Positions 11,490 through 22,991 of a stretch of 64,000 bases of DNA are shown here, in pieces. A program made the position numbers and the translations under genes. Source of the stretch: Zingiber officinale (lineage: Eukaryota; Streptophyta; Magnoliopsida; Zingiberales; Zingiberaceae); assembly GCF_018446385.1 (NCBI RefSeq), contig NC_056004.1, forward strand, positions 26,790,492 through 26,854,491, given 5' to 3'. How positions within the stretch are numbered: the first letter of the stretch is position 1; each line of letters opens with the position of its first letter. Below the pieces are notes generated by a model, which did no database searches, was not told the origin of the DNA, and saw nothing but the letters and a program-made list of their open reading frames with translations.

Positions 11490-13106
11490 TGTTAGGACCT
11501 TCGGACGCGGCTAGAGAGGGGGGGTGTGAATAGTCGACCCCAAATTCACGTTTCTTCCTACAATTTTAGTTAGCGCAGTGGAAATAAAAGATAGAAACGA
11601 AACAGGAGAATATCAAACCTCAAACGCGACGATATAACGAGGTTCGGAGATGATACTCCTACTCCTCGGCGTGTCCGTAAGGTGGACGAATCCTATCAAT
11701 CCGTCGGTGGATGAGACCCCGGAAAACTGGCTAATAAAAACTCCTTCTGGGTGGAGAAACCTCGCCACAATCTCTCTTGCAACAGCAAGATCGGAGTACA
11801 AAGATAAAGCAAGAAGCCAAGAACAATATGAATGTAAAAACACTAGTTTGCTTGCCTTCTCGTCGACTGGTGATGAAGCAACTACTTCACGGATGCCAAC
11901 AACAGCAGCAACTGATCAGTTGGAGTCCAACCGAGGGAAGCTCACACGAAGCTTCAGCAGTGGAGAGTTCAGCAAAGCTCAGATCGCAGGAGCAAGAAGA
12001 AGTCAGAGTCTTATCACCTACCTTTTTTTTTGTAGAGGCCTTCAACCTCGATTCGATTTATATACTGAACCTGCGAAGAAGACAAAGAAGACATAGAAAT
12101 CTAGCCGTTGTGACTCAACGGCTGAACCGATCGGCTCCACCGATCGATCCAGGCGGATCTGATCGATGCGGGGACCGATCGGGCCTAAGCGATCGGTCCC
12201 AGGGATCCCAACTCTCAGAGAGTTGGTTGCGAGCCCTGATCGATCTGTGGACCGATCCTCCTATTCCTTCTCCCAATCTGTTTGGTTCGATCGGTCACCG
12301 ACCGATCGAAGACCTGATGAGAATCGGTGTATCCTTGGATCGGTCGGCGGATCGATCCGATACCATAGTATCCTGGATCGGTCGCAGATCGATCAATTTC
12401 CCGACCAAACCTAAAGTCTTCCCGATCTAGAGAGCGAGCTACCAAGCCCTCTCGACCTAGTCCGGAGAACGAGCTACCGAGCCATCTCCGACTTCCACGT
12501 CCGGTCGAGAGAACGAGCCCTCTCGACCTAGTCCGGAGAACTAGCTACCGAGCCCTCTCCGATTCGTCCGGTCCGAGAACGAGCTACCGAGCCCCTCTCG
12601 ACCTGGTCAGGAGAACGAGCTACCGAGCCCTCTCCGACTCCATCCAATCCGAGGAGCTACCGAGGGCCCTCTCGACCTAGTCAGGAGAGCGAGCTCAGAT
12701 CCCTCTCGGCCTAGTCCAGAGAACGAGCTACCGAGCCCTCTCCGACTCCATCCAGTCTAGAGAACGAGCTACCGAGCCCTCTCCGACCTCCCATGTCAAG
12801 CTTCCATACTTGGACTTTTCCCCGTGCCAAGCTCCCTACTTGGACTTTTCCCCGTGCCAAGCTCCCTGCTTGGACTTTTCCGTGCCAAGTCTCCATACTT
12901 GGACTTTTCCCGAATCAGGTCAACTCAAGTCGGGTCAACCAGGTCAACCTTGACCAAAGGTTGCACCCACAATCCCCCAAGTTCCTATTCTTGTCAAACA
13001 TCAAAATACAACTTCTCCATTCTTGTCAAACATCAAAATATACCTCGAGTCAGGTCAAATCGAGTCGGGTCACCCAGGTCAACCTTGACCTAAGGTTGCA
13101 CCAACA
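11490..13106 (-). repeat. 5' LTR of the gag-only copia element
   Basis: This 1617-bp LTR begins TGTTAGGACC and ends ACCAACA on the plus strand. It has the same order of modules as the 3' LTR: GATCGGTC palindromes at about 12120-12400, the GAGCTACCGAGCCC array at about 12425-12790, and the TACTTGGACTTTT units at about 12795-12910. A minus-strand TATA box is at 12056-12064. Confidence 0.92.
12056..12064 (-). promoter_or_regulatory. TATA box of the gag-only copia 5' LTR
   Basis: TATATAAAT on the minus strand, just downstream (in the direction of transcription) of the palindrome cluster 12120-12400. The LTR start lies upstream and gag lies downstream, so this is the expected U3/R position. Confidence 0.65.
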
Positions 13107-13111
13107 GGTTG

Positions 13112-13161
13112 GTGCTGATGTGTGTGTGATGCTGGAGAATGGGGACTACTCTGATACCAGC
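13112..13161 (-). other. Primer-binding site and first leader bases of the first gypsy element
   Basis: CTCTGATACCA at 13149-13159 is, on the minus strand, TGGTATCAGAG, complementary to initiator Met tRNA, two bases from the LTR end. The other 37 bases are leader that once continued into 6328-6532. Confidence 0.88.
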
Positions 13162-15633
13162 TGTAACGATCCCCTCCTTTTTCTCTGGTCTGTAAAGATG
13201 GTCATTACTTAACTATAAACTTTACTTAACTAGTGTTGCTCACGCTATTGATAGTGATACTTAGAACTCTTCATAATTTGCTAAATATTGATTAGGCATG
13301 CAGGGAGCATTTCTAATTACTTACAACATGTGTTTAAGAATACGGCCAAGAAACATTTAAGTTCGTAAGCGCTATCTAGCTTGAAACGTGCAATCAGGTA
13401 GCCGCTGAAACATGAAGGGATGTAAGTAGTTCATCTCAACACTCTACTCAAAAGATAAAGAGAGCAACTGAATACCAATCTGCACATGCATGCTACGGCG
13501 ATACAACTCAAGGAATGAGACTAATGTGTATAGCAATTGGAATGGAAGAATTCTGTGAACAAAGCCATCAATACGGACAGAACCATTTCCAGCAATGCAA
13601 AAGAAAAAAAAAATTAAACTATCTGAGTTTCCTATCACTCTAAAAAAAATAGAATTTTAATAACTTTTAGTGAAGTGTCCCAAGGCTTCCATTCATCAGC
13701 CACCACACACCCATCGCACGTCCCCTTGTCACCTTCTTTCACTATAGCTTTCCTTTCCCTTTATCTGCAGTAAGAGGAAATGCAACTATAAGCATCCGCT
13801 TAGTAAGCACTGTCTAACTCACAAAACTCAAGGTGTATATATATCAATATATGACAAAAACTAAAACTGAATGCTGAATGGAAATCTAAAACTGAAAATC
13901 TTAAACACATGGTTGTTCGTGACCAAAAATTTCCAAGGAAAACGAAATCTGCAATGCCAATTTATGAAGCCGTCCACCCTCAACAAAAACCAGCAAAAGA
14001 ATAAATCTGCACTGCTACTAAATGCTGTTCACGCCTATTTACTGGCAACAACAAATTTTGGACTGCATACTAAAGAGAAAAAAAAACAAATTGTGCATGC
14101 TTATTAAATCAGTAAAGGATCTAAACTGCACGTTAAAAATAAAATGACAAAAGGTCTAACAGCATGGTTAACACACAAGTTGTTCCTACTAAAGAATTCC
14201 ACGGAAACTCAAAACTGCATATCTAAATAAACTGCTAAAGTATCTAACTGAATACTTCCGGAAACTGAGGCTGTTCATGCCCATTGCATAGCACAACCAA
14301 AACTAACAGTAAGCTCCTCCGTTTGTGCCCCTTTTGTAGCACAATTCAAGCTAAAACCTGCTGGAATTTAGAAACCTATGTACAGCTTGTTTCATTTGTT
14401 CAAAGTTTATACTTTTATACTTCAAAATAATAATAAATTCTCTCTTGGGCCCAGGCGTTGTACCAAAGCGCGCTCCCTAATAGAGGCCGGGGTAGCGAGC
14501 CACCGGTCCTACGAGGGTAAAGACCTTGGTCTTACCAGGGCCAAGACCTCGGACTTGGTCATCTGGATTTATTTTTACGACAACCTTGGAAGTCGGGTAC
14601 TAGCCTCTTAAAATAAAATACTTATTATCTGGTTAGTACTCCTAACACAAAATGCCTCGGCATTCCTTCGAGCAATTGGCGTGCTGCCGATCCCAATTCC
14701 GAAATTTGGGGATCCCATCAAGGCCTTGGCCTCTCTTTATTATAGCTACTCATACACCTCTAAAGAGTTTAATAGAACACCTATATCCCACATACAAGCA
14801 GATCCTATGGTTTTTATAGAGCAACAGAATTCTTTAAGCATGCTACAACAGAAATGAAAAGAAGAAGGCAAATCTCGGAACTACTCTTAAACCTCTAACA
14901 ACCTCAATTCTGTACAGCATGTTCCGGAAGTCAAGAAGGAAAACTAAATCCCTAGCAACCTCAATTCTATACAGCATATTCCGAAGGTAAAGAAAAGAAA
15001 ATCGAAGCTCGAAACTATCCTTACTGCAGGTGAGTAACACTTACCTTTGTTCTTGGACTTACAACCGGAAAAAAACGGCTTCAAGGTTTTCGGAGACTTG
15101 CAAATTTTGGCAACTTCTTTACGTTTACGTGTTCTCCTCGACGAGGTGATCGCGATGGTGTGGAAGGAGGACACCCTGGACCAGTCGCCGGAGAGAAGCC
15201 CTAGGTCCTTCTTCGTTTTCGCCCAAGAGGAGCCGACGCCGTGCGCGAGAGGAGGAGGAGGAGAGGTTTAAGTCACGAGAGAAATAAAACCCAATTCCTC
15301 TCTTAACTTATCCCTCTTTATACCTAGGGTATTTCTGTTATCTATTACCACGTAAATTTATTTTCGCCCTCTATTTGATCAGCACGGCCCTGCTGGGTTC
15401 TTGGTCATCCGAAACAACTTAAGGCTTTGCTTAACTAGAGGTCTCCAGTTCGATCCTTGGCTCGACCTCTTTTTGCCTCAACTTTGTTTCTTTTGGTAAA
15501 AATACCAAACGAATTCCAAAAATTGCATAAAAATACTCTAAAATTTCTAAAAAACTCTAGAATATTTCTAAAGTATTTCTAAATATTTATAAGCACTTTT
15601 AGCACTCGTAATGAGGAAATTTGGGTTGTTACA
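13162..15633 (-). repeat. 5' LTR of the first gypsy element
   Basis: A 2472-bp LTR from TGTAACGATCCC to GGGTTGTTACA, with matching inverted ends TGTAAC/GTTACA. The left end is fixed by the adjacent primer-binding site, the right end by the match to the 3' LTR. It contains small plant-like AT-rich stretches and short open frames with no recognisable product. Confidence 0.9.
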
Positions 15634-16637
15634 TGCATTTTATATTACTGTGCTAATCTTTGTTTTGCAAGATTATTGTCTAACACTATTTTGCAGGTTC
15701 GACCCGATCGGTCGACCGAACATGAGGATCGGTCGATCGAACATGAGGATCGGTCGACCGAACATGAGGATCGGTCGACCGAACTAAGTTAACTCAAAGC
15801 AGGTATCAGTTCAAACCAAAACAGAGTTTAGTCCGGTCAAAGCTTGATCGGTCGACCGAACCATGATGACTCAGCACAGCCAATTCATCAGCACCGATCA
15901 ACAGCTAAAGGAAAAGAAGCGGATCGGTCGACCGAACCTATGGATCGGTCGACCGAACCAATCAACATTAATGGTGCATTGAATATTGATCTCGGCAAAT
16001 CACGACGAACAGGGAAGGAAGCTGATCGGTCGATCGAAAAATGGGATCGGTCGACCGAACCATTAAAGATCAGTTAATGTCAGAGATCGAGCCAGCGTCA
16101 GACTCCAGCCAGGAAAGGATGGGAGCTGGTTCGGTCGACCGAACAGAGGGATAGGTCGACCGAACCTCCATTACACCTATAAAATGAGGCTCGAAGTCTG
16201 AGGCCAGAACAACTCTTCTGATTATCTCAAACGCTCTTCTTCGCGTACGGATTGTGCTACACATCTTCAATAGCTCAGCAAGTCACTCCATCCGGAAGTA
16301 TCGACCAAGCTACTTCCTACGCATACTATTGTCGGTATATTTATTTTGTATTGCACTTTATTTTAAATAAGATAGTAGGGTTGTTACTATCTTATACTTC
16401 TTGTATCTATACGATCTGCTTCTTTCCGAAGGTTTCGGAAAGAAGAGTTATAGTGATTGTCCATCGGTGCGGTCAAGGACCGCGGGCCTTCGAGTAGGAG
16501 TCGAGCTAGGCTCCGAACGAAGTAAACAACTTTGTCCCTTTTCTTATTTTCCGCTGCACGATTCTGATTTAAAAGAAAAAGATAAGTTTTAAAGAAAGAG
16601 ATACTCACCCCCCCTATCGCTCTCATCCGATCTATCA
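15634..16637 (+). repeat. SIRE-like copia LTR (solo or truncated) with palindrome array
   Basis: It has the architecture of a SIRE/Maximus-type LTR: a repeat-rich U3, a TATA box at 16178-16185, TTTCCGCTGC text and an end of the form TACTCACCCCCC..CTATCA at 16637. About eleven copies of GATCGGTCGACCGAAC or close variants lie between 15705 and 16165. The left end is uncertain, because the gypsy LTR abuts it and may have cut it. The right end directly joins a truncated copia RNase H. Confidence 0.7.
16178..16185 (+). promoter_or_regulatory. TATA box of the SIRE-like LTR
   Basis: TATAAAAT lies about 15 bases after the last palindrome of the array, the usual U3 position. Confidence 0.6.
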
Positions 16638-17939
16638 GCTTCATCTGAGAGTGAAAAATAGGATTAGCTAAAAGATACGTGACACCAAATTATCAGTAAA
16701 AAGCACAGCAGACGTGGTAATCAGAAGAAGCAGATCTGTCAAAAGTGAATTAATCCATTGGATCTCAGTTACTGCAGAGGCAATGACACGATATTCAGCC
16801 TCAGTCGAAGAGCGTGCAACCGTGCGCCGTTTGGTAGATTTCCAGGAAATCGGATTAGCACCTAGAAAAATAATAAATGCACCCGTAGAACACCGATCAT
16901 CTGGATCTCCTGCCCAGTCTGCATCGGAGAAACCATGAAGAGTAAAAGGTGTATCCGCAAGAAGACGAATGCTAAGATCCCTAGTACCATTGAGATACTA
17001 AAGTAAACGCTTCATAGCACCCCAATGCGTGTCTGAAGGAGCATGCATAAACTATGAAAGCTTGTTGACCGCAAAGGAAATATCAGGACGAGTCATACGG
17101 AGATGTTGTAAACCTCCAACCACTTGTCAGAACTTAATCGTATCAAAAGATGAAGACCCATCATGCAAAGTAAGATGAGAGTCAGTAGCAATAGAAGTGG
17201 AGACCAGCTTGGAATCAAGCATGTTGTGTTTGGAGAGAAGATCAGTGACATACTTTTGCTGAGACAAGAGAAGACCATTTGAGGTTGGGCGAACTTTAAT
17301 ACCGCAGAAGAGGGAAAGAGCCCCAAGATCCTTAATCACAAATTTTGCATGAAGTTTACATACTATGACGTCAACAGAAGAAGCATCACTCCCTGTAATG
17401 ATTAGATCATCAACATATACAAGGAAATAAATAACAATATCATCCTGAGAATAAACAAATAAGGAGATGTCAACTCGGGATGCGATAAAGCCAAGAGACA
17501 CCAAGAAAGCGCGAAACTCCAAATACCAGGCGTGCGGAGCCTGCTTCAGGCCATAAAGCGCCTTATGCAAACAGCACACATGATCCAGAAACTCAGCACT
17601 GCGTATACTCGAAAGTTGCACAATATAAACCTCCTCTGCAAGATGACCATTAAGAAACGCATTGTTTACATCAAGTTAGCGAAGACACCACCTCCGATTC
17701 ACAACCAAACTAAGAACAATGTACATTGTTACTGGATTAATAACAAGTTGAATGTATCATGAAAGTCAGCACCAGGGCATTGATGAAAACCCTTGGCAAC
17801 AAGGTGAGCCTTATACCGATCAATTGAGCCATCAGAATTACGCTTAATGTGAAACAGCCACTTATTACCTACAAGATTTTGGTCTAACGAAGGTGGGACA
17901 AAAATCCAAGTCTGATTACGGAGAAGAGCATCATACTCT
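16638..17939 (-). pseudogene. Ty1/copia reverse transcriptase and RNase H remnant
   Basis: Read right to left: the start of RT (EYDALLRNQTWIFVPPSLDQ, WLFHIKRNSDGSIDRYKAHL), with a decayed part at 17620-17760, then the open piece 17127-17621 with HKALYGLKQAPHAWYLEF and the catalytic LVYVDDLIITGSD. RNase H follows at about 16640-17040 (GFSDADWAGDPDDRCSTGAF, SSTEAEYRVIA). There are several stops. Text stops at a HSQMK motif, directly against the SIRE-like LTR. The lineage looks Ale/Retrofit-like, which could make it the missing pol of the gag at 22992-24125. On its right it is cut by an LTR at 17940. Confidence 0.88.
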
Positions 17940-19360
17940 TGTTAGAGTGTATACTAAAAGTTTAGCTTCTTGTAAACATTTATTTTGAAATAAAAAATCA
18001 CATTGGTCTAATGTCTATATTTATATGCTAAGTGTAGTTGTTCAATTAGTTTATATTGTAGAAAACATGGTGTGTGGTGCAACACACAGAAGATCATGTT
18101 ATCAATTCCTTATAAATTATAAACAGTAGTTCACGACTAAGATGGAAAGGAACAAACCATTAGAATAGTCGTAGTGTAATTTGGTATTAGTTTATCTTAA
18201 CTATAAAATTACACTAGTACACTCTGAGTATATTGAGCAGGATCATTTAAGGTAAGTTCTTTTTATATTGACTGCATAAAAGAACAAGACCTTTGTTATT
18301 ATGGAAGTGTGTACTCTTAATCCTGATATAATAACAAGCACATATATTTAGTATTTATTTCTTTGACTTATCAAAGGGTGCGATTTAGTTCGATAAATCA
18401 ATAGGTCCGATAAGTTGGGAAATGATATTATTTATAGTGTGTGTTGTTAATTATAGAAGGAAACTGTGTCCTAGTAATCTAGGTTGATGATGTCCCCAAG
18501 AGGAGTTCATAAGGATTGTCATGTAAACCCTGCAGGTGGACTTAGTCCAACATGACGATAAGGTTGAGTGGTACTACTCTTGGAGCTAGATATTAATTAA
18601 GTGAGTTGTTAGTAACTCATTTAATTAGTGGACATTCTATATCTTAAACACAGGGAGACTAACACACTCATGATAAAAAGGAGCCCAAAATATAATTTGA
18701 GATTTATGCGGTAGTTCAATAATAATTCTTTAGTGGTAAGAATTATTATTGATGAAATTAAGTTGGGTGTTCAGGGCGAACACGGGAAGCTTAATTTCAT
18801 CGGGAGACCAAAACCAATTCCTCCTCTCGGTCCATATCGTAACCTCTTATTTATAAAATATTATACTCACTCATACCCACCTTCTTACCCACCTTAAGGT
18901 GGCCGGCCAAGCCTAGCTTGGAGCCCAAGCTAGGGCCTGCCAAACCAAGGTGAGTTGGTTTCATTAGGTGGCCGGCCCTAGCTTGAACCTAAGCTTGGTG
19001 TGGCCAGCCACATTAAAATAAAAGGATTTTATTTTTTAAAATCTTTTCTTATGTGGAAGCTATGGTTTTAAAAGAGAGTTTAAATTTTAAATCTTTCTTT
19101 TTATAGTTTTCTACAAAAGATTAAGTGAAAGATTTGATATATTTCCTTATTTATAGTTAAAAGAAATATTTTAATTTTTTATAAAACTTTCCCTTTTTGT
19201 AACCATCCTCATGATTTAAAAGAGAGTTTTAAAATTAAATCTTTCCTTTTATAGTTTCTACAAAAGATTAAGAAAAGATTTGATATCTTTCCTTATTTGT
19301 AGATTAGAAGGAAGATTTTAATTTTAGAGAAAACTTTCTCTAATATTTTTAGAGTTTTAC
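17940..19360 (+). repeat. Partial LTR of the copia family found at 43601-64000, opposite orientation
   Basis: It begins TGTTAGAGTGTATACT, the reverse complement of the end of the LTR at 46008, and stays alignable through the CGGTCCATATCG and GGCCGGCC parts to the Tm-like repeats about 19100-19350. It interrupts the copia RT after ACTCT. It ends before the expected GCAACCAACA terminus, so the last part has been lost at the junction with the next copia LTR. No open frame of interest. Confidence 0.85.
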
Positions 19361-19365
19361 CATAT

Positions 19366-19957
19366 TGACGATAGAATTCACACATATTATTAATGATAGC
19401 ATATGATATATATAAATACCATTACAAGTGAAAATAGGGAAATACATAAATTAGGAAAACAATAAGTATTTCTTAATAATAATTATTCCCAAATAACTAG
19501 AAAACAAATAACTATTTTCTAATAATAATTATTCCCTAATAACTAGGAAACAAATAACTATTTTCTAATAGTAATTATTCCCTAATAACTAAGAAACAAA
19601 TAACTATTTACTTATAATAATTATTTCCTAATAATAAGTTGATCTGTAATTTACTCTTTTTATATAATAGGTAGACGGACTATGAGGGACACTTGGGATG
19701 AGCGTAATCATCTTTTATTACGATAAGAATCTATTGCCTCGGGGGCTACGACTTACGGTGTAACAGAAGGTGTCAAGTTGTCTGATATCCACAATTTGAT
19801 CTTATTTATGATATATTTATAAGAATTTTTTTTTCGGACATATAATCATATGATACTACACTTTAGAACATTCAACGTGAACATTTTTCAATTTATTTTA
19901 AGTTAGTAGAAAACTTTTATAGTACCAGTCGTTTTAAATTCGGTGGTACCTGCCCAA
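19366..19957 (-). repeat. Copia LTR, left part (interrupted by hAT)
   Basis: TGACGATAGAATTC onwards matches 24219 onwards, including the ATTATTCCCTAATAACTAGG-type repeats at 19480-19620. It continues after the hAT at 22805-22991, where the match to 24763-24975 ends. Confidence 0.88.
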
Positions 19958-22804
19958 TAGACCCGACCCCGGGCCGGGTCTGGCCCGGACCCGGCCCGGG
20001 CCCGTAACCGGGTCAACGGGCCGGTTGCCCATTGACCCGGTTCGCCGAGTCGAACCGGAACCGGCCCGGCGGTTAACCGGCGGGTTGAACCGGCGGTTCA
20101 GCCGCAAACAAAATTTTTTTTTTTTAAGAGGCTTGAACCGCCGGTTAACCGGCGGTTCGTAGCCGTTGGGAGGGTTTTTTAGGTATTTTTTTTCAACGGT
20201 TAGGATCATTTGACCGTTTTTTGATCAATGGCTATGATTTAGTGTCCGTTACTATCAAAACTCTATAAATAGAGAGCTTATTTCATCATTTTTCACACAC
20301 ATCTTCTCTACTCTTAATCTCATTTTCGTATTCTCTAATCTCTACACGCTTTCGTTTTCAATTTTCAATTACAATGGAAGGAGGCCGCGGAGGTGCATCA
20401 TCTCGAGCTCGGAAGGGAAAGCAAATAATGAATCCGCGGGAGGAGGACCCCAACATTCAATCCACCGATGATGAGATCGAGCATCTTCCGAATCCGACAC
20501 CCGACACACAAGGAAGTACCGATGCAATTACTTCTAAGGTTCGGGAACTTCCTCCTCTAAAGTCTTCTATTTTTACTAAACATTTTGAGAAGGTCACTCT
20601 TCCGTCGGGAGAAATGCGTGCAAAATGTAAGCACTGCAATGCTTCCTACAAATTCCAAGCCGGCGGCGGCTATGGGTCGTTGAAACGACATGTAGAAACG
20701 AAGCACCCGACGGAATATGGACTCGACCGTTCTCAAACACAATTATCAAGATTTTCTTCAACTAGCGGTAGTACCGATTCCGGTTTATTTTTATATTCAG
20801 ATAATAAATTAAGAGAATCATTAGCTAAATTTGTTTCCGTAGAACATCTTTCTTTTAGTTTTGGATCTAAATGCACATTTGAAGATTTTTGTAAAGAATC
20901 TCTTAATCCATGTGCTAAACGTGTTCCTAGGACTACACTTACTCGTACAATTAAAAAATTAGTAAAACAAGGAAAAAATAATTTAATTTATGAATTTAGT
21001 AAATTAGATAATAAAGTTTCTTTATCTTCCGATATTTGGAGTGATTATTGGCAAACACATTCGTATATGGGTGTGACTTGCCATTGGATCGATAACTCTT
21101 GGAACCTCCAAAAAAGATTATTAGCTTATAGAGTTTTTGATGAATCACATAATGCTCATAATATCGCACAATTATTATGTTTAATTTTAGAAGAATATGG
21201 TTTAATTCATAAAATATTTTCAATATCATTAGATAATGCTAGTTCTAATACCGCTTGTATAGATGATCTAAAATTTGTTTGTCAACCTATTATTGGAGGT
21301 TTATTTTTTCATATTCGTTGTGTTTGCCATGTTTTAAATTTATATGTTCAAGATGGTTTAAAAATTTTAGAAAGTTATATTAAACCAATTAGAATTGCAA
21401 TTTCTTATTTATGGTCTCATCCATCTATAATGAAACAATGGGGTAGGTTTTGTAAAATTAATGGAATGAGACCTAAAAAATTTCCACGTGATGTACCAAC
21501 ACGTTGGAATTCAACATACCAATTATTACAAGATTCATTTCAATATAAAGAATTATTATGTTCATTTTTTGCACAAAACACTAATACTAATATATATTTA
21601 TTTTCACAACAATGGAATATTTGTAGTAGTATTTGTGAAATTTTAAAAGTATTTAATGATGCAACCGAACAACTTTCCGGTGTTTATTATCCTTTGCTCA
21701 ATTAGTTTTAGAAAATTTTTCTAATATAGTATTAGTTTTAAATGAACATATTAATAATGAATCTTTATCTCCTTGCATCTTAGCTATGAAAACTAAATGG
21801 GAAAAATATTTTTATTTAATTCCTGAAATTTATTTAATTGCATTTGCTTTAGATCCTAGATTTAAATTAGAAGTTTTACAAGAAATGTTAACTTTATATT
21901 ATGATGCTTTAATTCCAATTAAAGATTCTTCTTCCCCTGATTCAGCTAATATTATATATAATGTTAGAATTTATTTATATGATATTTATAATCAATATTA
22001 TGCAAAATATGGAACACAAATTAATATTTCTGAAATTCAACAAACTACTAGTAGTAATTTAAAACTTACAAAAGCACAACTCTTATTAAAAGAACGGACA
22101 AAACGTCCACGGGGATCCTCAAGTTCCACACAGGAACTTGAGAATTATTTTACGACTTCTTTTGATTTTAATGAAGTAGATAGCGAAAACTTCGATATCT
22201 TAAAGTGGTGGTCACAGAAGGCTCAAAGCTTTTCCGTTCTCTCCGTAATCGCAAAAGAAATTTTAGCTTGTCCAGTGTCAACTGTTGCTGTGGAGCAGAC
22301 GTTCAGTGCCGGCGGCAACATATTAGATGAACGACGATCAACTTTGTCTCCCGACTCATTGGAAGCCCAAGCATTACTGGACGATTGGACCAGAGCGGAG
22401 AAAAGAATCCAAGGAATGCAACTTTCAGATGACGAAGTTGAAGATTTTGATACTGAAGGAACAAATACAACAGGAACAGGAAATGGAAGTGAATGAAAAT
22501 GTAAAAGGATAAAAATGTAAAAGAACTACGTGGGCTTTGATTCCCCTAAAGGGATACGTAGGCAACTTAAATAAGTGCAAGCCCTTTTTTAATAAATTTT
22601 AATTTCTAATTTTTAATTTTTAATTTTTTTTAACATATTAATCTTGAACCGTGACGAACCGTGAACCGAACCGTGAACCGGCGGTTCTGAACCGTGAACC
22701 GTAACCGTCTTGGGCGGTTAAGGTTAAGGGTCGACCTGCCTGGAACCGTTGAACCGGCGGTTCCGAACCGTCGAACCGTCGGTTCCGAACCGTGGTCAGG
22801 TCTA
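19958..22804 (+). mobile_element. Complete hAT transposon (Ac/RICESLEEPER type)
   Basis: The element is flanked by an 8-bp TSD, CTGCCCAA (19950-19957 and 22805-22812), and its 11-bp inverted ends are TAGACCCGACC and, on the other strand, TAGACCTGACC (one mismatch). The same LTR without the insertion is present at 24763-24770 with one CTGCCCAA, which serves as an empty site. Subterminal AACCGGCGGTT and GAACCG repeats at both ends (about 19990-20165 and 22640-22800) look like transposase-binding repeats of hAT elements. Confidence 0.95.
20374..22496 (+). pseudogene. hAT transposase, BED zinc finger plus hAT dimerisation domain, one frameshift
   Basis: Transposase for cut-and-paste movement. 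It starts at ATG 20374 (MEGGRGGASSRARKGKQ). A BED-type zinc finger follows at about residues 65-112 (CKHCNASYKFQ with LKRHVETKHP), then the RNase H-like catalytic region (SLSSDIWSDYWQTHSYMGVT, FHIRCVCHVLNLYVQDGLK, VPTRWNSTYQLLQD). The C-terminal hAT dimerisation region is in the second open piece, 21786-22496 (ILKWWSQKAQSFSVLSVIAK, STVAVEQTFSAGGNILDERR). The two pieces are separated by a one-base deletion near 21690 (CCTTTGCTCAA), after which the other frame reads on without a stop. Otherwise the frame is open over about 700 residues. The frame is on the plus strand, opposite to its host copia. Confidence 0.95.
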
Positions 22805-22991
22805 CTGCCCAATAGTTTTTTAAGAATAATTCTGTTTTAGGGATATTTAACAACTCACGATGGTTGAGATCGATCGGCATAATATTTTTTTCCTGAATAA
22901 TCATAATTTGTTTTTATCGAAAAATGTATCATTATTTATTTTATTAAAAAACGCCTCATTACTGGGCATTTTCCATAAATATTTTGACCTC
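22805..22991 (-). repeat. Copia LTR, right part after the hAT
   Basis: Continues the LTR from 19957 and matches 24763-24975 up to TCTAGATCAAATA. Left of this match lies the hAT, right of it the copia gag/protease region without a polypurine tract. Confidence 0.85.

Larger units (their letters stand above)
6538..13106 (-). mobile_element. Complete non-autonomous Ty1/copia element carrying gag only (TR-GAG-like)
   Basis: Both LTRs start TGTTAGGACC and end ACCAACA in plus orientation, and the element is flanked by GGTTG (6533-6537 and 13107-13111). The minus-strand order is 5' LTR 11490-13106, primer-binding site TGGTATCAGAGC at about 11478-11489, gag 11427 to 9951, a non-coding stretch, a polypurine tract about 8207-8220, and 3' LTR 6538-8206. 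The 3283-bp internal region has no protease, integrase, RT or RNase H, so movement would need enzymes from a partner. Gag resembles SIRE/Maximus-type copia gag. Confidence 0.93.
1..15633 (-). mobile_element. Ty3/gypsy element (Tekay/Del-type chromovirus), degenerate, 3' LTR truncated by the window edge
   Basis: The element reads right to left: 5' LTR 13162-15633, initiator-Met-tRNA primer-binding site 13149-13159, leader, gag, protease, RT, RNase H, integrase, polypurine tract about 1655-1670, then 3' LTR 1-1654. LTR ends are TGTAAC and GTTACA. The leader is interrupted by a complete copia element with TSD GGTTG. The domain order (integrase after RNase H) is the gypsy order, and the conserved block after the integrase (around 1690-1860) matches the chromodomain-type tail of Tekay/Del. 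The polyprotein has many in-frame stops, so the copy is dead. The far end of the 3' LTR and the element's own TSD lie left of the window. Confidence 0.93.
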
